Of a DNA stretch of 64,000 bases, positions 53,239-63,905 are shown piece by piece (the stretch's first letter is position 1; each line of letters starts with the position of its first letter). The stretch is from Candidatus Cetobacterium colombiensis (GTDB taxonomy: Bacteria > Fusobacteriota > Fusobacteriia > Fusobacteriales > Fusobacteriaceae). The notes beneath the pieces are model-generated. The model worked only from the letters and a program-made list of their open reading frames with translations. It did not search any database and had not been told where the DNA came from. The position numbers and the translations under genes are program-made. Location: NCBI RefSeq assembly GCF_033962415.1, contig NZ_JAVIKH010000004.1, positions 114,163 through 178,162 on the forward strand, in the 5' to 3' direction.

Positions 53239-54458
53239 TCTTTATTTAATATATTAGAAACCACTTTTTTAGCATCATTTACAGCAGCAACAACAGTTTT
53301 AGGTCCTGTTACAACATCACCACATGAAAAAACATTTTCTAAAGTAGTTTCAAAATCATCATTAACTACAATAGTTCCCCATTTCTCAATACTTATTCTA
53401 TCTTCAGAAGAAATAATATTTTTCTTAGGTCCTTGACTAACTGCAACGATAATAGATGAATAAGGAATAGCGATATCAGTAGCATCTAAAGTTATAAGTT
53501 TTTTTCTACCACTTTCATCTGTAATAGATTGAGTTCTTAAAAAAATCATAGAATCATCTAAAATTTCTTTTGGAGCGTAATAAAATTTAAAATTGACTCC
53601 GTCCTCTTTAGCTTCAGCAATTTCTAATTTAGTAGCAGGCATATCTTCTTCTCCACGTCTATACATAACAGTAACATTACTTCCTGATCTTTTAGCTACT
53701 CTAGCAGCATCCATAGCAACATTACCGCCACCGATAACTAAAACATTTGAACCAAGTTTATAAGAATCAGGAGATACAAGATAGTTTATTGCATAGTGAA
53801 CATTTCCTTTGGTTTCTCCTCTAATATCCATAGGTTTTGGATTCCAAACTCCAGTTGTTATTATAATATACTTAAAACCATCATCTTTTAAATTTTGTAT
53901 AGTGTGAGTAGGTCCAACTAAAGTATTATATTTAATTTTAACTCCTAGATTTAAAAGATATGCCTCAAAAGTATCAACCAATTCTCTAGATAATCTAAAT
54001 TCAGGAATACCATATCTTAAAACGCCACCTAATTTAGAAAAAGCTTCAAAGATAGTAACATTGAAGCCTTCTTTTGCTAGTAAAATAGCTGATGTAATTC
54101 CAGCAGGCCCCCCACCTATTATAGCAATGTCAATTTTTTTTGTATTTTTTCTGTCTAAAGGTAAGTTTGAAAGATATTTAGTAGAAATTTCTTTCTCAAT
54201 AAGTGGAAATTCAACAGGAGTTCCCTTAATACCTTTTATACAATGGCCTTTACATTGTTCTTCGTGAGGACATATAATAGAACAAAATATAGATAGAGGA
54301 TTGTTGTAAAATAATATTTCTCCAGCTTCAGATATTTTATTTTCTTTAAATAAATTTATAATATTTGGAATATCTGTAGATATTGGGCAATGTATTTTAC
54401 AAAGTGGTTTTTTACAATTTAAGCAACGATTAGCTTCATTTATTAAGTCTATTTTCAA
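53226..54458 (-). CDS. GltD-like NAD(P)H oxidoreductase with N-terminal Fe-S domain
   Basis: 410 residues from TTG 54458, 7 bp after GAGGTGAT; the GTG at 54467 is part of that site. The N-terminal dihydroprymidine-type Fe-S domain has Cys clusters CLNCKKPLCKIHCP and CSIICPHEEQCKGHC. An FAD site GGGPAGITSA with GGVLRYGIPEFRL and a second NADPH site GGGNVAMDAARVAKR follow, then SCGDVVTGPKTV. It resembles the small subunit of glutamate synthase and NfnB. No gltA or NfnA partner is beside it, so it may pair with a distant subunit. Single gene with its own terminator. Confidence 0.88.
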   Translation of the reverse strand: MKIDLINEANRCLNCKKPLCKIHCPISTDIPNIINLFKENKISEAGEILFYNNPLSIFCSIICPHEEQCKGHCIKGIKGTPVEFPLIEKEISTKYLSNLPLDRKNTKKIDIAIIGGGPAGITSAILLAKEGFNVTIFEAFSKLGGVLRYGIPEFRLSRELVDTFEAYLLNLGVKIKYNTLVGPTHTIQNLKDDGFKYIIITTGVWNPKPMDIRGETKGNVHYAINYLVSPDSYKLGSNVLVIGGGNVAMDAARVAKRSGSNVTVMYRRGEEDMPATKLEIAEAKEDGVNFKFYYAPKEILDDSMIFLRTQSITDESGRKKLITLDATDIAIPYSSIIVAVSQGPKKNIISSEDRISIEKWGTIVVNDDFETTLENVFSCGDVVTGPKTVVAAVNDAKKVVSNILNKEGLI

Positions 54459-54472
54459 AATAATCACCTCTT

Positions 54473-54503
54473 TAAAAAAATGGCTGAGAAAAACTTCTCA
54501 GCC
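54473..54503 (-). terminator. terminator of alcohol dehydrogenase gene
   Basis: GGCTGAGAA (54482-54490) and TTCTCAGCC (54495-54503) with a 4-nt loop; T run on the reverse strand. Confidence 0.9.
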
Positions 54504-54513
54504 TCTTCAAATA

Positions 54514-55671
54514 TTATAATGCTTTTTTAAGAATTTCTCTACTAATTTCTAAAGTTAAATCTTCTGTTTCTGATAAAGATGTTCTATGGTTTATTTCTAA
54601 AGCCTTTACTAAATCTTCAATTTTTTCTTCTGTAATTCCATAATCTGAAAGATGAGTTTTAACTCCAAGTTCTTCAAAAAAAGAACGAGTTTTATCAATC
54701 GCTTGTTTAATTTTTAAATCATTATTAACTTCTTCAATATTCCAAACACGTTCAGCATATTGGATTAACTTTTCTCTTTTTTTATCTTTTCTAACTTCCC
54801 AAATAGCAGGTTGTAAAATGGCAAGAGTTTTACCATGATCTACTCCAAACATAGCTGTAACTTCATGTCCAATCATATGAGTAGTCCAATCTTGTGGAAC
54901 TCCAGCACCGATTAATCCATTTAATGCCATTGTAGCACACCAAACTAAATTTGCTCTAGCATCATAATTAGTGGGCTCTTCTAATGTAGTTTTTCCTATT
55001 TCAATAAGAGTTTTTAAGATTCCTTCTGCAGTTCTATCTTGAAATCTAGCATCTACAGGATAAGTTACATACTGTTCAACGGTATGAATAAAAGTATCGA
55101 TTATACCATTTGCTACTTGAGTTTTAGGTAATGTAAATGTTAAAGTAGGATCAAGTATAGAAAACTTTGGAAAAGTATGCATACTAAAAACAGGAACTTT
55201 TAAATTTTTATGACTAATAACAGCTCCGTTATTCATTTCAGAACCAGTTGCAGGTAATGTAACGACAGTTCCTAAAGGAATAGCACTGTCAACAGGAGCC
55301 AAATCAAAATCTGGAGTTAATAAATCTAAACAATCTCCTTCATATTTAGAGGCTAAAGCAATAAATTTAGTTCCATCCATAACAGAACCACCACCAACAG
55401 CAAGAAGAAAATCGACATTTTCTTTTTTTGCAATTGCAACAGCTTTCATTAATGTATCATATTGTGGATTAGGTTCAATCCCTCCAAATTCAAAAATTTC
55501 CCTACCAGGAAGATTTTCTATAACTTTATCAAGAGTTCCGAATTTTTTTACAGATCCACCTCCGTATGTGATAAGAACTTTAGCGTTTAAAGGCACTAAA
55601 CTATTTAATTGATCTAATATATCTTTTCCAAAAGCAATATGAGTGGGATTATAAAAATTAAAATTTAACAT
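54514..55671 (-). CDS. iron-containing alcohol dehydrogenase (YqhD/BdhA-like)
   Basis: 385 residues, full length. NAD(P)-binding GGGSVKKFG and AVGGGSVMDGTKFIA (GGGS motif), PLGTVVTLPATGSEMN, and the metal ligands Asp and His in GIIDTFIHTVEQY, His in MIGHEVTAMFGVDHGKTLAI. Closest in pattern to the NADPH-dependent aldehyde reductase YqhD and the butanol dehydrogenases. Reduces aldehydes in the cytoplasm. The gene lies behind a MerR-type promoter with the regulator just upstream, which supports aldehyde-responsive control. Confidence 0.92.
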   Translation of the reverse strand: MLNFNFYNPTHIAFGKDILDQLNSLVPLNAKVLITYGGGSVKKFGTLDKVIENLPGREIFEFGGIEPNPQYDTLMKAVAIAKKENVDFLLAVGGGSVMDGTKFIALASKYEGDCLDLLTPDFDLAPVDSAIPLGTVVTLPATGSEMNNGAVISHKNLKVPVFSMHTFPKFSILDPTLTFTLPKTQVANGIIDTFIHTVEQYVTYPVDARFQDRTAEGILKTLIEIGKTTLEEPTNYDARANLVWCATMALNGLIGAGVPQDWTTHMIGHEVTAMFGVDHGKTLAILQPAIWEVRKDKKREKLIQYAERVWNIEEVNNDLKIKQAIDKTRSFFEELGVKTHLSDYGITEEKIEDLVKALEINHRTSLSETEDLTLEISREILKKAL

Positions 55672-55700
55672 AAATAAACCTCCTAATTTAAATTAATGAG

Positions 55701-55731
55701 ATTATAAACCTTAGAGTTAAGTCTAAGTCAA
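55701..55731 (-). promoter_or_regulatory. MerR-type promoter and operator of the alcohol dehydrogenase gene
   Basis: On the reverse strand: TTGACT (55731-55726), a 19-bp spacer, TATAAT (55706-55701). The spacer is filled by CTTAGA-n-TTAA-n-TCTAAG (55727-55710), an 18-bp palindrome broken only at two positions. Over-long 19-bp spacers with central dyads are the hallmark of promoters that MerR-family activators twist into register. The adjacent gene encodes such a regulator. Confidence 0.85.
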
Positions 55732-55734
55732 GAG

Positions 55735-56100
55735 TTATTTACAAGAAATTGAGTTATTTTCATACCAAGCAATTTTTGAATCTAATTTTTTTAAATTATT
55801 ATTTAAGTCTTCAATTTGCTCTAATATTTTTTTTCGATGTTCTAAAAGTATTTGTTTTCTTTCTTCTTTTGTATGATCTCCTTCCAAACTAAGATCAACA
55901 ATGGTTTTAATATCTTCAATTGTCATTCCAGTTTTTTTTAAGCATTTTATAATTTCAATCCAAAAAATATCATCTTGTGAAAAGGATCGGATACCATTTT
56001 TCTTTCTAGCAACATATGGCATTAATCCACATTTGTCATAATATCTCAGTGTATATGAAGAAAGTCCAACTATCTCTGAAACATCTTTAATTGTATACAT
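55735..56100 (-). CDS. MerR-family regulator, AdhR/NmlR-like
   Basis: 121 residues. Winged helix-turn-helix at 1-70 (YTIKDVSEIVGLSSYTLRYYDKCGLMPY, NGIRSFSQDDIFWIEIIKCLKKTGMTIEDIK) and a dimerisation coiled coil at about 80-115. Cys53 in IIKCLKKTGM matches the position of the redox/aldehyde-sensing cysteine known in AdhR and NmlR. Further Cys are at 24 and 120. It lies 63 bp upstream of the alcohol dehydrogenase gene on the same strand and is the obvious activator of the 19-bp-spacer promoter between them. Effector identity (aldehyde) is inferred. Confidence 0.88.
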   Translation of the reverse strand: MYTIKDVSEIVGLSSYTLRYYDKCGLMPYVARKKNGIRSFSQDDIFWIEIIKCLKKTGMTIEDIKTIVDLSLEGDHTKEERKQILLEHRKKILEQIEDLNNNLKKLDSKIAWYENNSISCK

Positions 56101-56112
56101 ATTAAAATCTCC

Positions 56113-57036
56113 TTATATGTGTAAAATTTTCTTAATAATATCAGACCTAAAAATAGTTCCTAGATACTTATTGTTTTCGGTAACATATATTCTTGTAACA
56201 CCTTTATTCATAAAAATATATGATATTTCCATAAGAGGTGCATCTCTATCGATTGTAATAATTCCTTCAGTTCTATATAAATCTTTTATTATTGTGATTT
56301 TTTCATTTACTAAATAATTTTCAAAAGGTTCTCCTATTATAAGAAAGCTTAAATCGTTTAAAATTGTAGTATGTTTAGGCATTCCAAATGAGATTAATTC
56401 TCGCTCTGTAATTTCACCTAAAAAATTATTTTGACTATCAACAACAGGAATTCCTGTAACTTGATCAATAATAATTCTTTTAGCAATATCTTCTAAAGTA
56501 TTGTTTTCTTTGGCTGGAATAATTGATGTACTTAATAAATCTTCGGCGGTAATCGTATGATTTATTTCAATATTTGCTTTGGTTAAAATTTCTAAAGTTT
56601 TTTCAGATGATTTATAAGTTAAGATTTCTTTTAAAATATCTCTATTTTTTAAGCATAATCTAGATATACCTGACATAATTTTAAGAATATTTTTATTTTT
56701 TAAAACATCTGCAATAATTAAAACAATAAATTCTACTATCTCTTCTTCACCTGTTGGAGATGTCATAGTAATTTTTTTTTCAGGAAAAGCCATAGCTATT
56801 ATAATATCATCAAAATATTCTAATCTAGCATGAGGAATAGCAACACCATGACCAATATATGTAGAAGCTTCATTTTCTCTTTTTAAAATAGCTTTCTTCA
56901 TAATTTCTTTTTCCATTTTAACCTGTTTATTTGTTTTTGCAAGTTCTGTAAGTAAATTTGTAATAAGCTCTTCAAAAGTTTCACCTTTTAAATTACTAAT
57001 AATCTTTTCTTTTGAAAGATAACTGGACAATTTCAT
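56113..57036 (-). CDS. orphan PTS EIIA (fructose/mannitol type) fused to two CBS domains
   Basis: 307 residues from ATG 57036, 7 bp after AAGGAGGGG. Residues 1-150 are a PTS_EIIA type-2 domain with the phospho-acceptor His69 in GVAIPHARLEYFDD. Residues about 165-305 hold two CBS repeats (DLLSTSIIPAKENNTLEDIAKRIIIDQVTGIPVVD; RTEGIITIDRDAPLMEISYIFMNKGVTRIYVT), modules that usually bind adenine nucleotides. No EIIB/EIIC genes are nearby, so it is likely regulatory, linking the PTS phosphorylation state and energy charge. It sits 12 bp upstream of the merR gene. Confidence 0.87.
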   Translation of the reverse strand: MKLSSYLSKEKIISNLKGETFEELITNLLTELAKTNKQVKMEKEIMKKAILKRENEASTYIGHGVAIPHARLEYFDDIIIAMAFPEKKITMTSPTGEEEIVEFIVLIIADVLKNKNILKIMSGISRLCLKNRDILKEILTYKSSEKTLEILTKANIEINHTITAEDLLSTSIIPAKENNTLEDIAKRIIIDQVTGIPVVDSQNNFLGEITERELISFGMPKHTTILNDLSFLIIGEPFENYLVNEKITIIKDLYRTEGIITIDRDAPLMEISYIFMNKGVTRIYVTENNKYLGTIFRSDIIKKILHI

Positions 57037-57112
57037 AGTTTGTCCCCTCCTTAACATTATTTAGTATATGTAAACCTAAATCAATTATATACCTTTTTTT
57101 GTTAAATTAAAA

Positions 57113-57145
57113 TAAAAAAGTAGCTAAGAATTTTCTTAGCTACTT
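57113..57145 (-). terminator. terminator of the PP-loop gene
   Basis: AAGTAGCTAAGAA and TTCTTAGCTACTT nearly back to back (12-13 bp stem, small loop), with a T run on the reverse strand, 5 bp after the stop. Confidence 0.88.
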
Positions 57146-57149
57146 GAAA

Positions 57150-58142
57150 TTACATTGTAATTTGATATTGTTTAATTTTCTCGTTTAATTTTTCAAGATC
57201 AACAGCTGGAATTGTTTTATCATTTCCATTTAATAATAAAGTAATTTCGCTATTTCCTTTAACTTTTGAGTATCTAGAAAAAAGATTTAAAGAAAATTCA
57301 ATTTCATCTTGAGAAAGATCTCCAAATCCAACCATATGAGGACCAGGAACTTCTTTTCCTCTGATGAATAAAGAACCATAAGTTTTAAACTCATCTATTT
57401 TTAGATTATCATCTTGTTCTCTTCCAACAATTAAATATTTTCCTTTTTCAAATCTAAAGAATCTACCAATTTTTAATAAATGGAAAAGATTTGAATTTTC
57501 ATCTTCTAAAAGTCCATCTTCTTCTAAAATTCTTAATCTTTTAGAATAAGCAGGGTCTGTAAGTAAACATCCACCACCAGGAGTAGGGTAATCAACAATT
57601 CCGAATTTTTCCATTAACTCCATCTGTGTTTTTCTACTTCTACCTTGTATATCTAATAATTTACTTCTGTCAATCCAACCTAATTTTTCAGGCTCACTTT
57701 CAGGTAAAAGTTTAGCGGAAAGTGGTCTAACAATAAGGTTTTCAAGTCCAGGAGAAAGAGCTTTAACTTTTTCAAGTGCTTGATAGTTTTGAGACATAGG
57801 TCTTTGACCTAGAACTTCTCCAGAAATAATGAAAGAAGCACCAAACTTTTCCATAAGATCTCCAGCTGTTTTAAACATTAATGCATGACAATCGATACAA
57901 GGATTCATATTTTTTCCACGTCCATGAACTGGAGATTTTAAAATTTCAGTGTGAACGCTACTAAAATTAACATATTCAAGTTGAACTCCAAGTTGTTTAG
58001 CCATATTTTCAGCTTTTTCATTTTTTCCACCAAAGAAATGAGATACAAAGTTAAGTGCTATAACCTCAATTCCTTGATCTTTTACTATTTTTATTGCTAG
58101 AGCACTATCAAGTCCTCCAGAAAAAAGTGCTAATGCTTTCAT
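57150..58142 (-). CDS. PP-loop ATPase, tRNA thiolation-like, function uncertain
   Basis: 330 residues, GGAGGT ribosome site. N-type ATP pyrophosphatase P-loop FSGGLDSALA at residues 8-17. The MnmA-like NMNPCIDCHALMF (about 77-90) and ISGEVLGQRPMSQ follow, with a later GIVDYPTPGGGCLLTDPAYSKRL block. The C-terminal ~90 residues (LLKIGRFFRFEKGKYLIVGREQDDN) resemble the NFACT-R-like tail of a group of tRNA-sulfuration-related proteins. It lacks the PUA/C-terminal domains of true MnmA and the THUMP of ThiI. Sulfur insertion into tRNA is plausible but unproven. Confidence 0.7.
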   Translation of the reverse strand: MKALALFSGGLDSALAIKIVKDQGIEVIALNFVSHFFGGKNEKAENMAKQLGVQLEYVNFSSVHTEILKSPVHGRGKNMNPCIDCHALMFKTAGDLMEKFGASFIISGEVLGQRPMSQNYQALEKVKALSPGLENLIVRPLSAKLLPESEPEKLGWIDRSKLLDIQGRSRKTQMELMEKFGIVDYPTPGGGCLLTDPAYSKRLRILEEDGLLEDENSNLFHLLKIGRFFRFEKGKYLIVGREQDDNLKIDEFKTYGSLFIRGKEVPGPHMVGFGDLSQDEIEFSLNLFSRYSKVKGNSEITLLLNGNDKTIPAVDLEKLNEKIKQYQITM

Positions 58143-58159
58143 TTATTAACCTCCATAAT

Positions 58160-58675
58160 TTATTCGTGGTCAATATCTAAAAAAGTATTTTGTTTTAAAT
58201 CGTTTTTCCCATCATATAGGAAGTTGATATTTTTTGGAACAGAAGTAAATACATTTCTGCTAATAGGAATCCATTTAGCTTCTTTTATATTAATCGCACC
58301 ACTTAAGAAGTCAAGAATTCTTTGTGCATCTTTTCCATTTACATTTTCTAGATTTAGTGTAACCACTTTATCATTTTTTATATAATCTGCAATTTTTCTA
58401 CACTCTGCAAAACTCTTTGGATTGACAAAAATTGTTTGACAATCCTCTTGAGTAGTGTTGTTTATAGGTGTTTTGATTTCAGCTTTAGGTAAAGAGTTGC
58501 TGAAAGGAGGAACAGTTTCCTCTTTAATATTGTTATTTAATCCAAACTTAGGAGAAGGAGATGTCTCTACTTCTTCTTGATACTCTTCTTCGTAAGATTC
58601 TTCCTCTGGATCAAAGGTAAGTCCAACACTATCAGTAAAATCTTTAAAAGCATTTTTAAACTTAGTAATTTTCAT
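58160..58675 (-). CDS. sepF: cell division protein SepF
   Basis: 171 residues, CGGAGG ribosome site. An N-terminal amphipathic membrane-targeting helix (KITKFKNAFKDF), an acidic low-complexity linker (about 20-85), and the SepF core (about 86-165: TIFVNPKSFAECRKIADYI, KVVTLNLENVNGKDAQRILDFLSGAINIKEA, NVFTSVPKNI). It tethers FtsZ to the membrane and shapes the ring. It lies next to yggS, the classic sepF neighbour. A second, shorter copy is at 18365-18685. Confidence 0.93.
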   Translation of the reverse strand: MKITKFKNAFKDFTDSVGLTFDPEEESYEEEYQEEVETSPSPKFGLNNNIKEETVPPFSNSLPKAEIKTPINNTTQEDCQTIFVNPKSFAECRKIADYIKNDKVVTLNLENVNGKDAQRILDFLSGAINIKEAKWIPISRNVFTSVPKNINFLYDGKNDLKQNTFLDIDHE

Positions 58676-58689
58676 CGATACCTCCGTAG

Positions 58690-59361
58690 TTATTCAAATA
58701 TTTTACTACCTACTCTTATGAAGGTAGCTCCCTCTTCTAGAGCGATTTTGTAATCATTACTCATACCCATAGATAGCTCAGTTAAAGAGTTATTAAAATA
58801 AAGAGTATTTAATTCATTTTTCAATTTTCTAAGTTCTTTAAAACCATTTCTTATTAACTCCTCATTTTCAGTATAAGGAGCCATAGTCATAAGTCCTTTT
58901 ATACGAATATTTTCTAAAGTTAAAAGAGTGGGAATATCAGTTAGAAAATCTTGATAATTATATCCTTCTTTACTTTCCTCTTGAAAGAGATTTATTTCAA
59001 TTAGAACGTCAATAATTCTATTATTTTCTTTTGCTCTTTTGTTAATTTCTAAAGCTAAAGAAAGTTTATTAACTGAATGAATCATATCTATAAAATTTGC
59101 AATATATTTTACTTTGTTTTTTTGAAGATTTCCAATAAAATGCCATTTATGTTTAATTGGAAAATCCCAAAGTTCTTCATGCTTTTTTGTTAACACTTGA
59201 ACTTTATTTTCTCCTAAAATATAAGCTCCGCCTTGGAGAACCTCTTTTATTATTTCGGTATCAACATATTTAGTAACAGCGATAAGGTTTACTCTTTCAG
59301 GAGTAGGCGAATGTTTTTTTATATCTAATAAGATTTCATTAATATTTTCTGAAATTCTCAT
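58690..59361 (-). CDS. PLP homeostasis protein, YggS/PLPBP family
   Basis: 223 residues, TAGGAGG ribosome site. Alanine racemase-like barrel without the second domain. PLP Lys in LIAVTKYV (about 31), LGENKVQ, KWHFIGNLQKNKVKY, IEINLFQEESKEGY, LMTMAPYT and SMGMSNDYKIALEEGATFIRVGSKIF are the family signature. It buffers free PLP rather than acting as an enzyme. In an operon with sepF, hemW upstream and the PP-loop gene downstream. Confidence 0.95.
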   Translation of the reverse strand: MRISENINEILLDIKKHSPTPERVNLIAVTKYVDTEIIKEVLQGGAYILGENKVQVLTKKHEELWDFPIKHKWHFIGNLQKNKVKYIANFIDMIHSVNKLSLALEINKRAKENNRIIDVLIEINLFQEESKEGYNYQDFLTDIPTLLTLENIRIKGLMTMAPYTENEELIRNGFKELRKLKNELNTLYFNNSLTELSMGMSNDYKIALEEGATFIRVGSKIFE

Positions 59362-59379
59362 GATTTCCTCCTAAATGAA

Positions 59380-60456
59380 TCAAATAAATTTATCAAAAAC
59401 ATCATTAGCCATTAATACACCTTTTTGTGAAAGAATGTATCTAGAATCTTTTTTTAGTAAAAATCCCTTTTCTAGAAGATTTTCACAAAGATTGATATAT
59501 TTACCTTTTGGAGTAATACCATCAGGAATAATTCTTAGACCAAGGATGTATTCGTAGATTTCCTTTTCTTCTGTATCAACAAATTCTTCTTCGAGAATTG
59601 GTTTTAGATTATCAGATATTTTATCATAGTATTCAGAAATACTTAAGACATTTTTGTATCTAATATTATTATAATAACCAGAAGCACCTATTCCAATTCC
59701 TAAATACTCTTCATTTTTCCAATATTTAGTATTATGAATAGCCCTTTTTCCAGGAAGACAAAAATTTGAAATTTCATAATGAATATAACCATGTTTTTTA
59801 GCTTCTTCAATAATTAGTTCATACATAGAAGCTTCTAAATCATTATCAGTTTCTTTATAGATTCCAGCTTCAAGTTTACTAAAAAAGTCAGTTCCTTCTT
59901 CCCAAATTAATGAGTAAATAGAAAAATGCTCAGGTTTTAAAGAAAAAAGTTTATCTAAATCAGCTTTTAAATCTGATATAGTTTGATTTGGTAAAGAAAA
60001 CATTAAATCTAAACTGATATTATCAAATCCTGCTTTTCTTGCTAGGTAAAATGCCTCTTCTCCTTGAGAAGAAGAGTGCAATCTACCTAGAACTTTAAGC
60101 ATTTTATCATCAAAACTTTGAATTCCAATACTAACTCTATTTATTCCATTTTCTCTGAAAAGTTTAAATTTATCTAAGTCAACAGTTTTAGGATTAACTT
60201 CAAGAGTGACTTCAGCACCATGTTGAATATTTAAATTAGACAAGATTTTATGTACTTGTTCTGAAGTCAATAAAGAAGGAGTTCCACCACCAAAATAAAC
60301 TGTTTCAAGAGGAAATTTAGGATACATATTTATTTCTTTTATAAGTGCTTCAACATATTTTTCTCTATCATCACTATTTGATTTAAAAGATAAAAAATCA
60401 CAATAGTTACATTTATTTAGACAAAAAGGAATATGTATATACATTCCACTTAGCAT
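59380..60456 (-). CDS. hemW: HemW-like radical SAM heme chaperone
   Basis: 358 residues from ATG 60456, 5 bp after GGAGG; ATG 60444 is possible. Radical SAM cluster Cys-x3-Cys-x2-Cys in IPFCLNKCNYCDF, GGGTPSLL, EVNPKTVD, GINRVSIGIQSF, and the C-terminal HemN_C-like part (LGLRIIPDGI). The extra Cys (CNYCDF rather than CxxCxCF) is the usual difference between HemW and the coproporphyrinogen oxidase HemN. HemW inserts heme into proteins. No other heme genes are nearby. Confidence 0.88.
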   Translation of the reverse strand: MLSGMYIHIPFCLNKCNYCDFLSFKSNSDDREKYVEALIKEINMYPKFPLETVYFGGGTPSLLTSEQVHKILSNLNIQHGAEVTLEVNPKTVDLDKFKLFRENGINRVSIGIQSFDDKMLKVLGRLHSSSQGEEAFYLARKAGFDNISLDLMFSLPNQTISDLKADLDKLFSLKPEHFSIYSLIWEEGTDFFSKLEAGIYKETDNDLEASMYELIIEEAKKHGYIHYEISNFCLPGKRAIHNTKYWKNEEYLGIGIGASGYYNNIRYKNVLSISEYYDKISDNLKPILEEEFVDTEEKEIYEYILGLRIIPDGITPKGKYINLCENLLEKGFLLKKDSRYILSQKGVLMANDVFDKFI

Positions 60457-60471
60457 ATTTGCCTCCAAGAT

Positions 60472-62163
60472 TTAATCAACAAAAGCCTCGAATTCTTTCA
60501 TAGTTTTTGCTAATTTTTCGTTTGCACTAGCTTCTGTTTTTTCAGTAATACAGAAGTAGTATTTTATTTTTGGTTCTGTTCCAGAAGGTCTAGCTGTTAT
60601 ATATGTATTATCTTCTAAAACAAACTGAATAACATCAGATTTTGGAAGACCATTATAACCTAAACTAAAATCTCTTTTAGAGATAACTTTTTTTCCGATT
60701 AAAGAATCAGTCACATTATTTCTTAAGTTAGACATGATTTTGCTAATAGCTTCAACACCGTCTTTTCCTTTTTTAGTAACTGCAATGATTCCTTCTCTAT
60801 AGAAACCAAATTTATTATATAATTTCTCTAATTCTTTAGGTATAGATGTACTAATACTGTTATAATAAGCAGCCATTTCAGCAATTAATAAAGTAGATAC
60901 AACAGCATCTTTATCTCTTGCATGAGTACCAACAAGGTATCCATAAGATTCTTCAAATCCCATTAAGAAAGTTGCATCATATTTACCTTCTTCGAATTCT
61001 CTAATTTTTTCTCCAATGAATTTAAATCCTGTTAATGTTCTAAAAATTTCTACATTTTTTTCTTTAGCAACAACATCTAGCATAGGAGTAGAAACAACAG
61101 TAGAAACAACAGCAGCATTTTTAGGAATATCTTTTTTATTTTCTAAAATATAGTTCATTAATAATAAACCTATTTGATTTCCATTAGGATAAATCCATTC
61201 TCCATTTTCATCTTTAACAGCAACTCCAATTCTATCAGCGTCAGGATCATTTGCCATACAAATTGTAGCTCCAACTTTTTCAGCTAATTCAATACTTAAC
61301 TTAAATACAGCAGGGTCTTCTGGATTTGCATACGAACAAGTAGGGAAATTACCATCAGGTTGCTCTTGTTCAGCTACAATGTAGACTGATTTGAATCCAG
61401 TTTCATTGAAAACTCTTTTAACAGGTCTTCCACCAGTTCCGTGTAATGGAGAATAAACAATTTTAAAATCCTCTTTTCCAGGAATATCATGGTGAATAAT
61501 TTGTCTTTTAACAGCTTCAATAAAGTCTGTATCAATATCTTCAGAGATATATTCAAGAAGTCCTTTCTCAATTGCTTCTTCTTTAGTGATAATGTGAATT
61601 TGGTCAAATGATGTTACATCATTAACACTATTTACAATTCCACTAGCTTGAGGTTCAATAATTTGACAACCATCGTTCCAGTAAACTTTATATCCATTAT
61701 ATTCTTGTGGATTATGAGATGCAGTTACAACAATACCAGAAATACATTTTAGTTCTCTCACAGCAAAAGATAATTCAGGTGTTGATCTAAGAGATTTAAA
61801 AAGATATGCTTTAATACCATTTCCAGCTAAAACTAAAGCTGAGTTTAAAGCATATTCTTCTGATCCAATTCTACAATCATAAGCTATAGCTACACCCATT
61901 TCTTTCCCTTTATCTCCAGCAACTTCTAAAATATAGTTAGCAAGACCTTGAGTTGCTTTTCTAATAGTATACTTATTGATTCTATTAGTACCAACACCTC
62001 TAACTCCTCTCATTCCACCAGTTCCAAATGAAAGATTTGTATAAAATCTATCCTCAATCTCTTTTTCATTAGTTTTAATGTTTTCTAATTCTTCTCTGTC
62101 CTTTAAATCAATATAATCTGATGTTAACCACTTATTATAATTTTCTAATACAAATTTCTCCAT
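60472..62163 (-). CDS. alpha-phosphoglucomutase / phosphomannomutase-type phosphosugar mutase
   Basis: 563 residues from ATG 62163, 6 bp after GGGGAGGA; the longer frame runs back into groEL. Four-domain alpha-D-phosphohexomutase: SFGTGGMRG near the start, the phosphoserine in VTASHNPQEYNGYKVYW (about 140), metal loop NDPDADRIG (about 300), sugar loop GFEESYGYL, and phosphate-binding RPSGTEPKIKYY at the end. PgcA-type enzymes interconvert glucose-1-P and glucose-6-P. It lies 16 bp downstream of groEL. Confidence 0.92.
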   Translation of the reverse strand: MEKFVLENYNKWLTSDYIDLKDREELENIKTNEKEIEDRFYTNLSFGTGGMRGVRGVGTNRINKYTIRKATQGLANYILEVAGDKGKEMGVAIAYDCRIGSEEYALNSALVLAGNGIKAYLFKSLRSTPELSFAVRELKCISGIVVTASHNPQEYNGYKVYWNDGCQIIEPQASGIVNSVNDVTSFDQIHIITKEEAIEKGLLEYISEDIDTDFIEAVKRQIIHHDIPGKEDFKIVYSPLHGTGGRPVKRVFNETGFKSVYIVAEQEQPDGNFPTCSYANPEDPAVFKLSIELAEKVGATICMANDPDADRIGVAVKDENGEWIYPNGNQIGLLLMNYILENKKDIPKNAAVVSTVVSTPMLDVVAKEKNVEIFRTLTGFKFIGEKIREFEEGKYDATFLMGFEESYGYLVGTHARDKDAVVSTLLIAEMAAYYNSISTSIPKELEKLYNKFGFYREGIIAVTKKGKDGVEAISKIMSNLRNNVTDSLIGKKVISKRDFSLGYNGLPKSDVIQFVLEDNTYITARPSGTEPKIKYYFCITEKTEASANEKLAKTMKEFEAFVD

Positions 62164-62179
62164 TTTTAAATCCTCCCCA

Positions 62180-63905
<1,726 letters not shown>

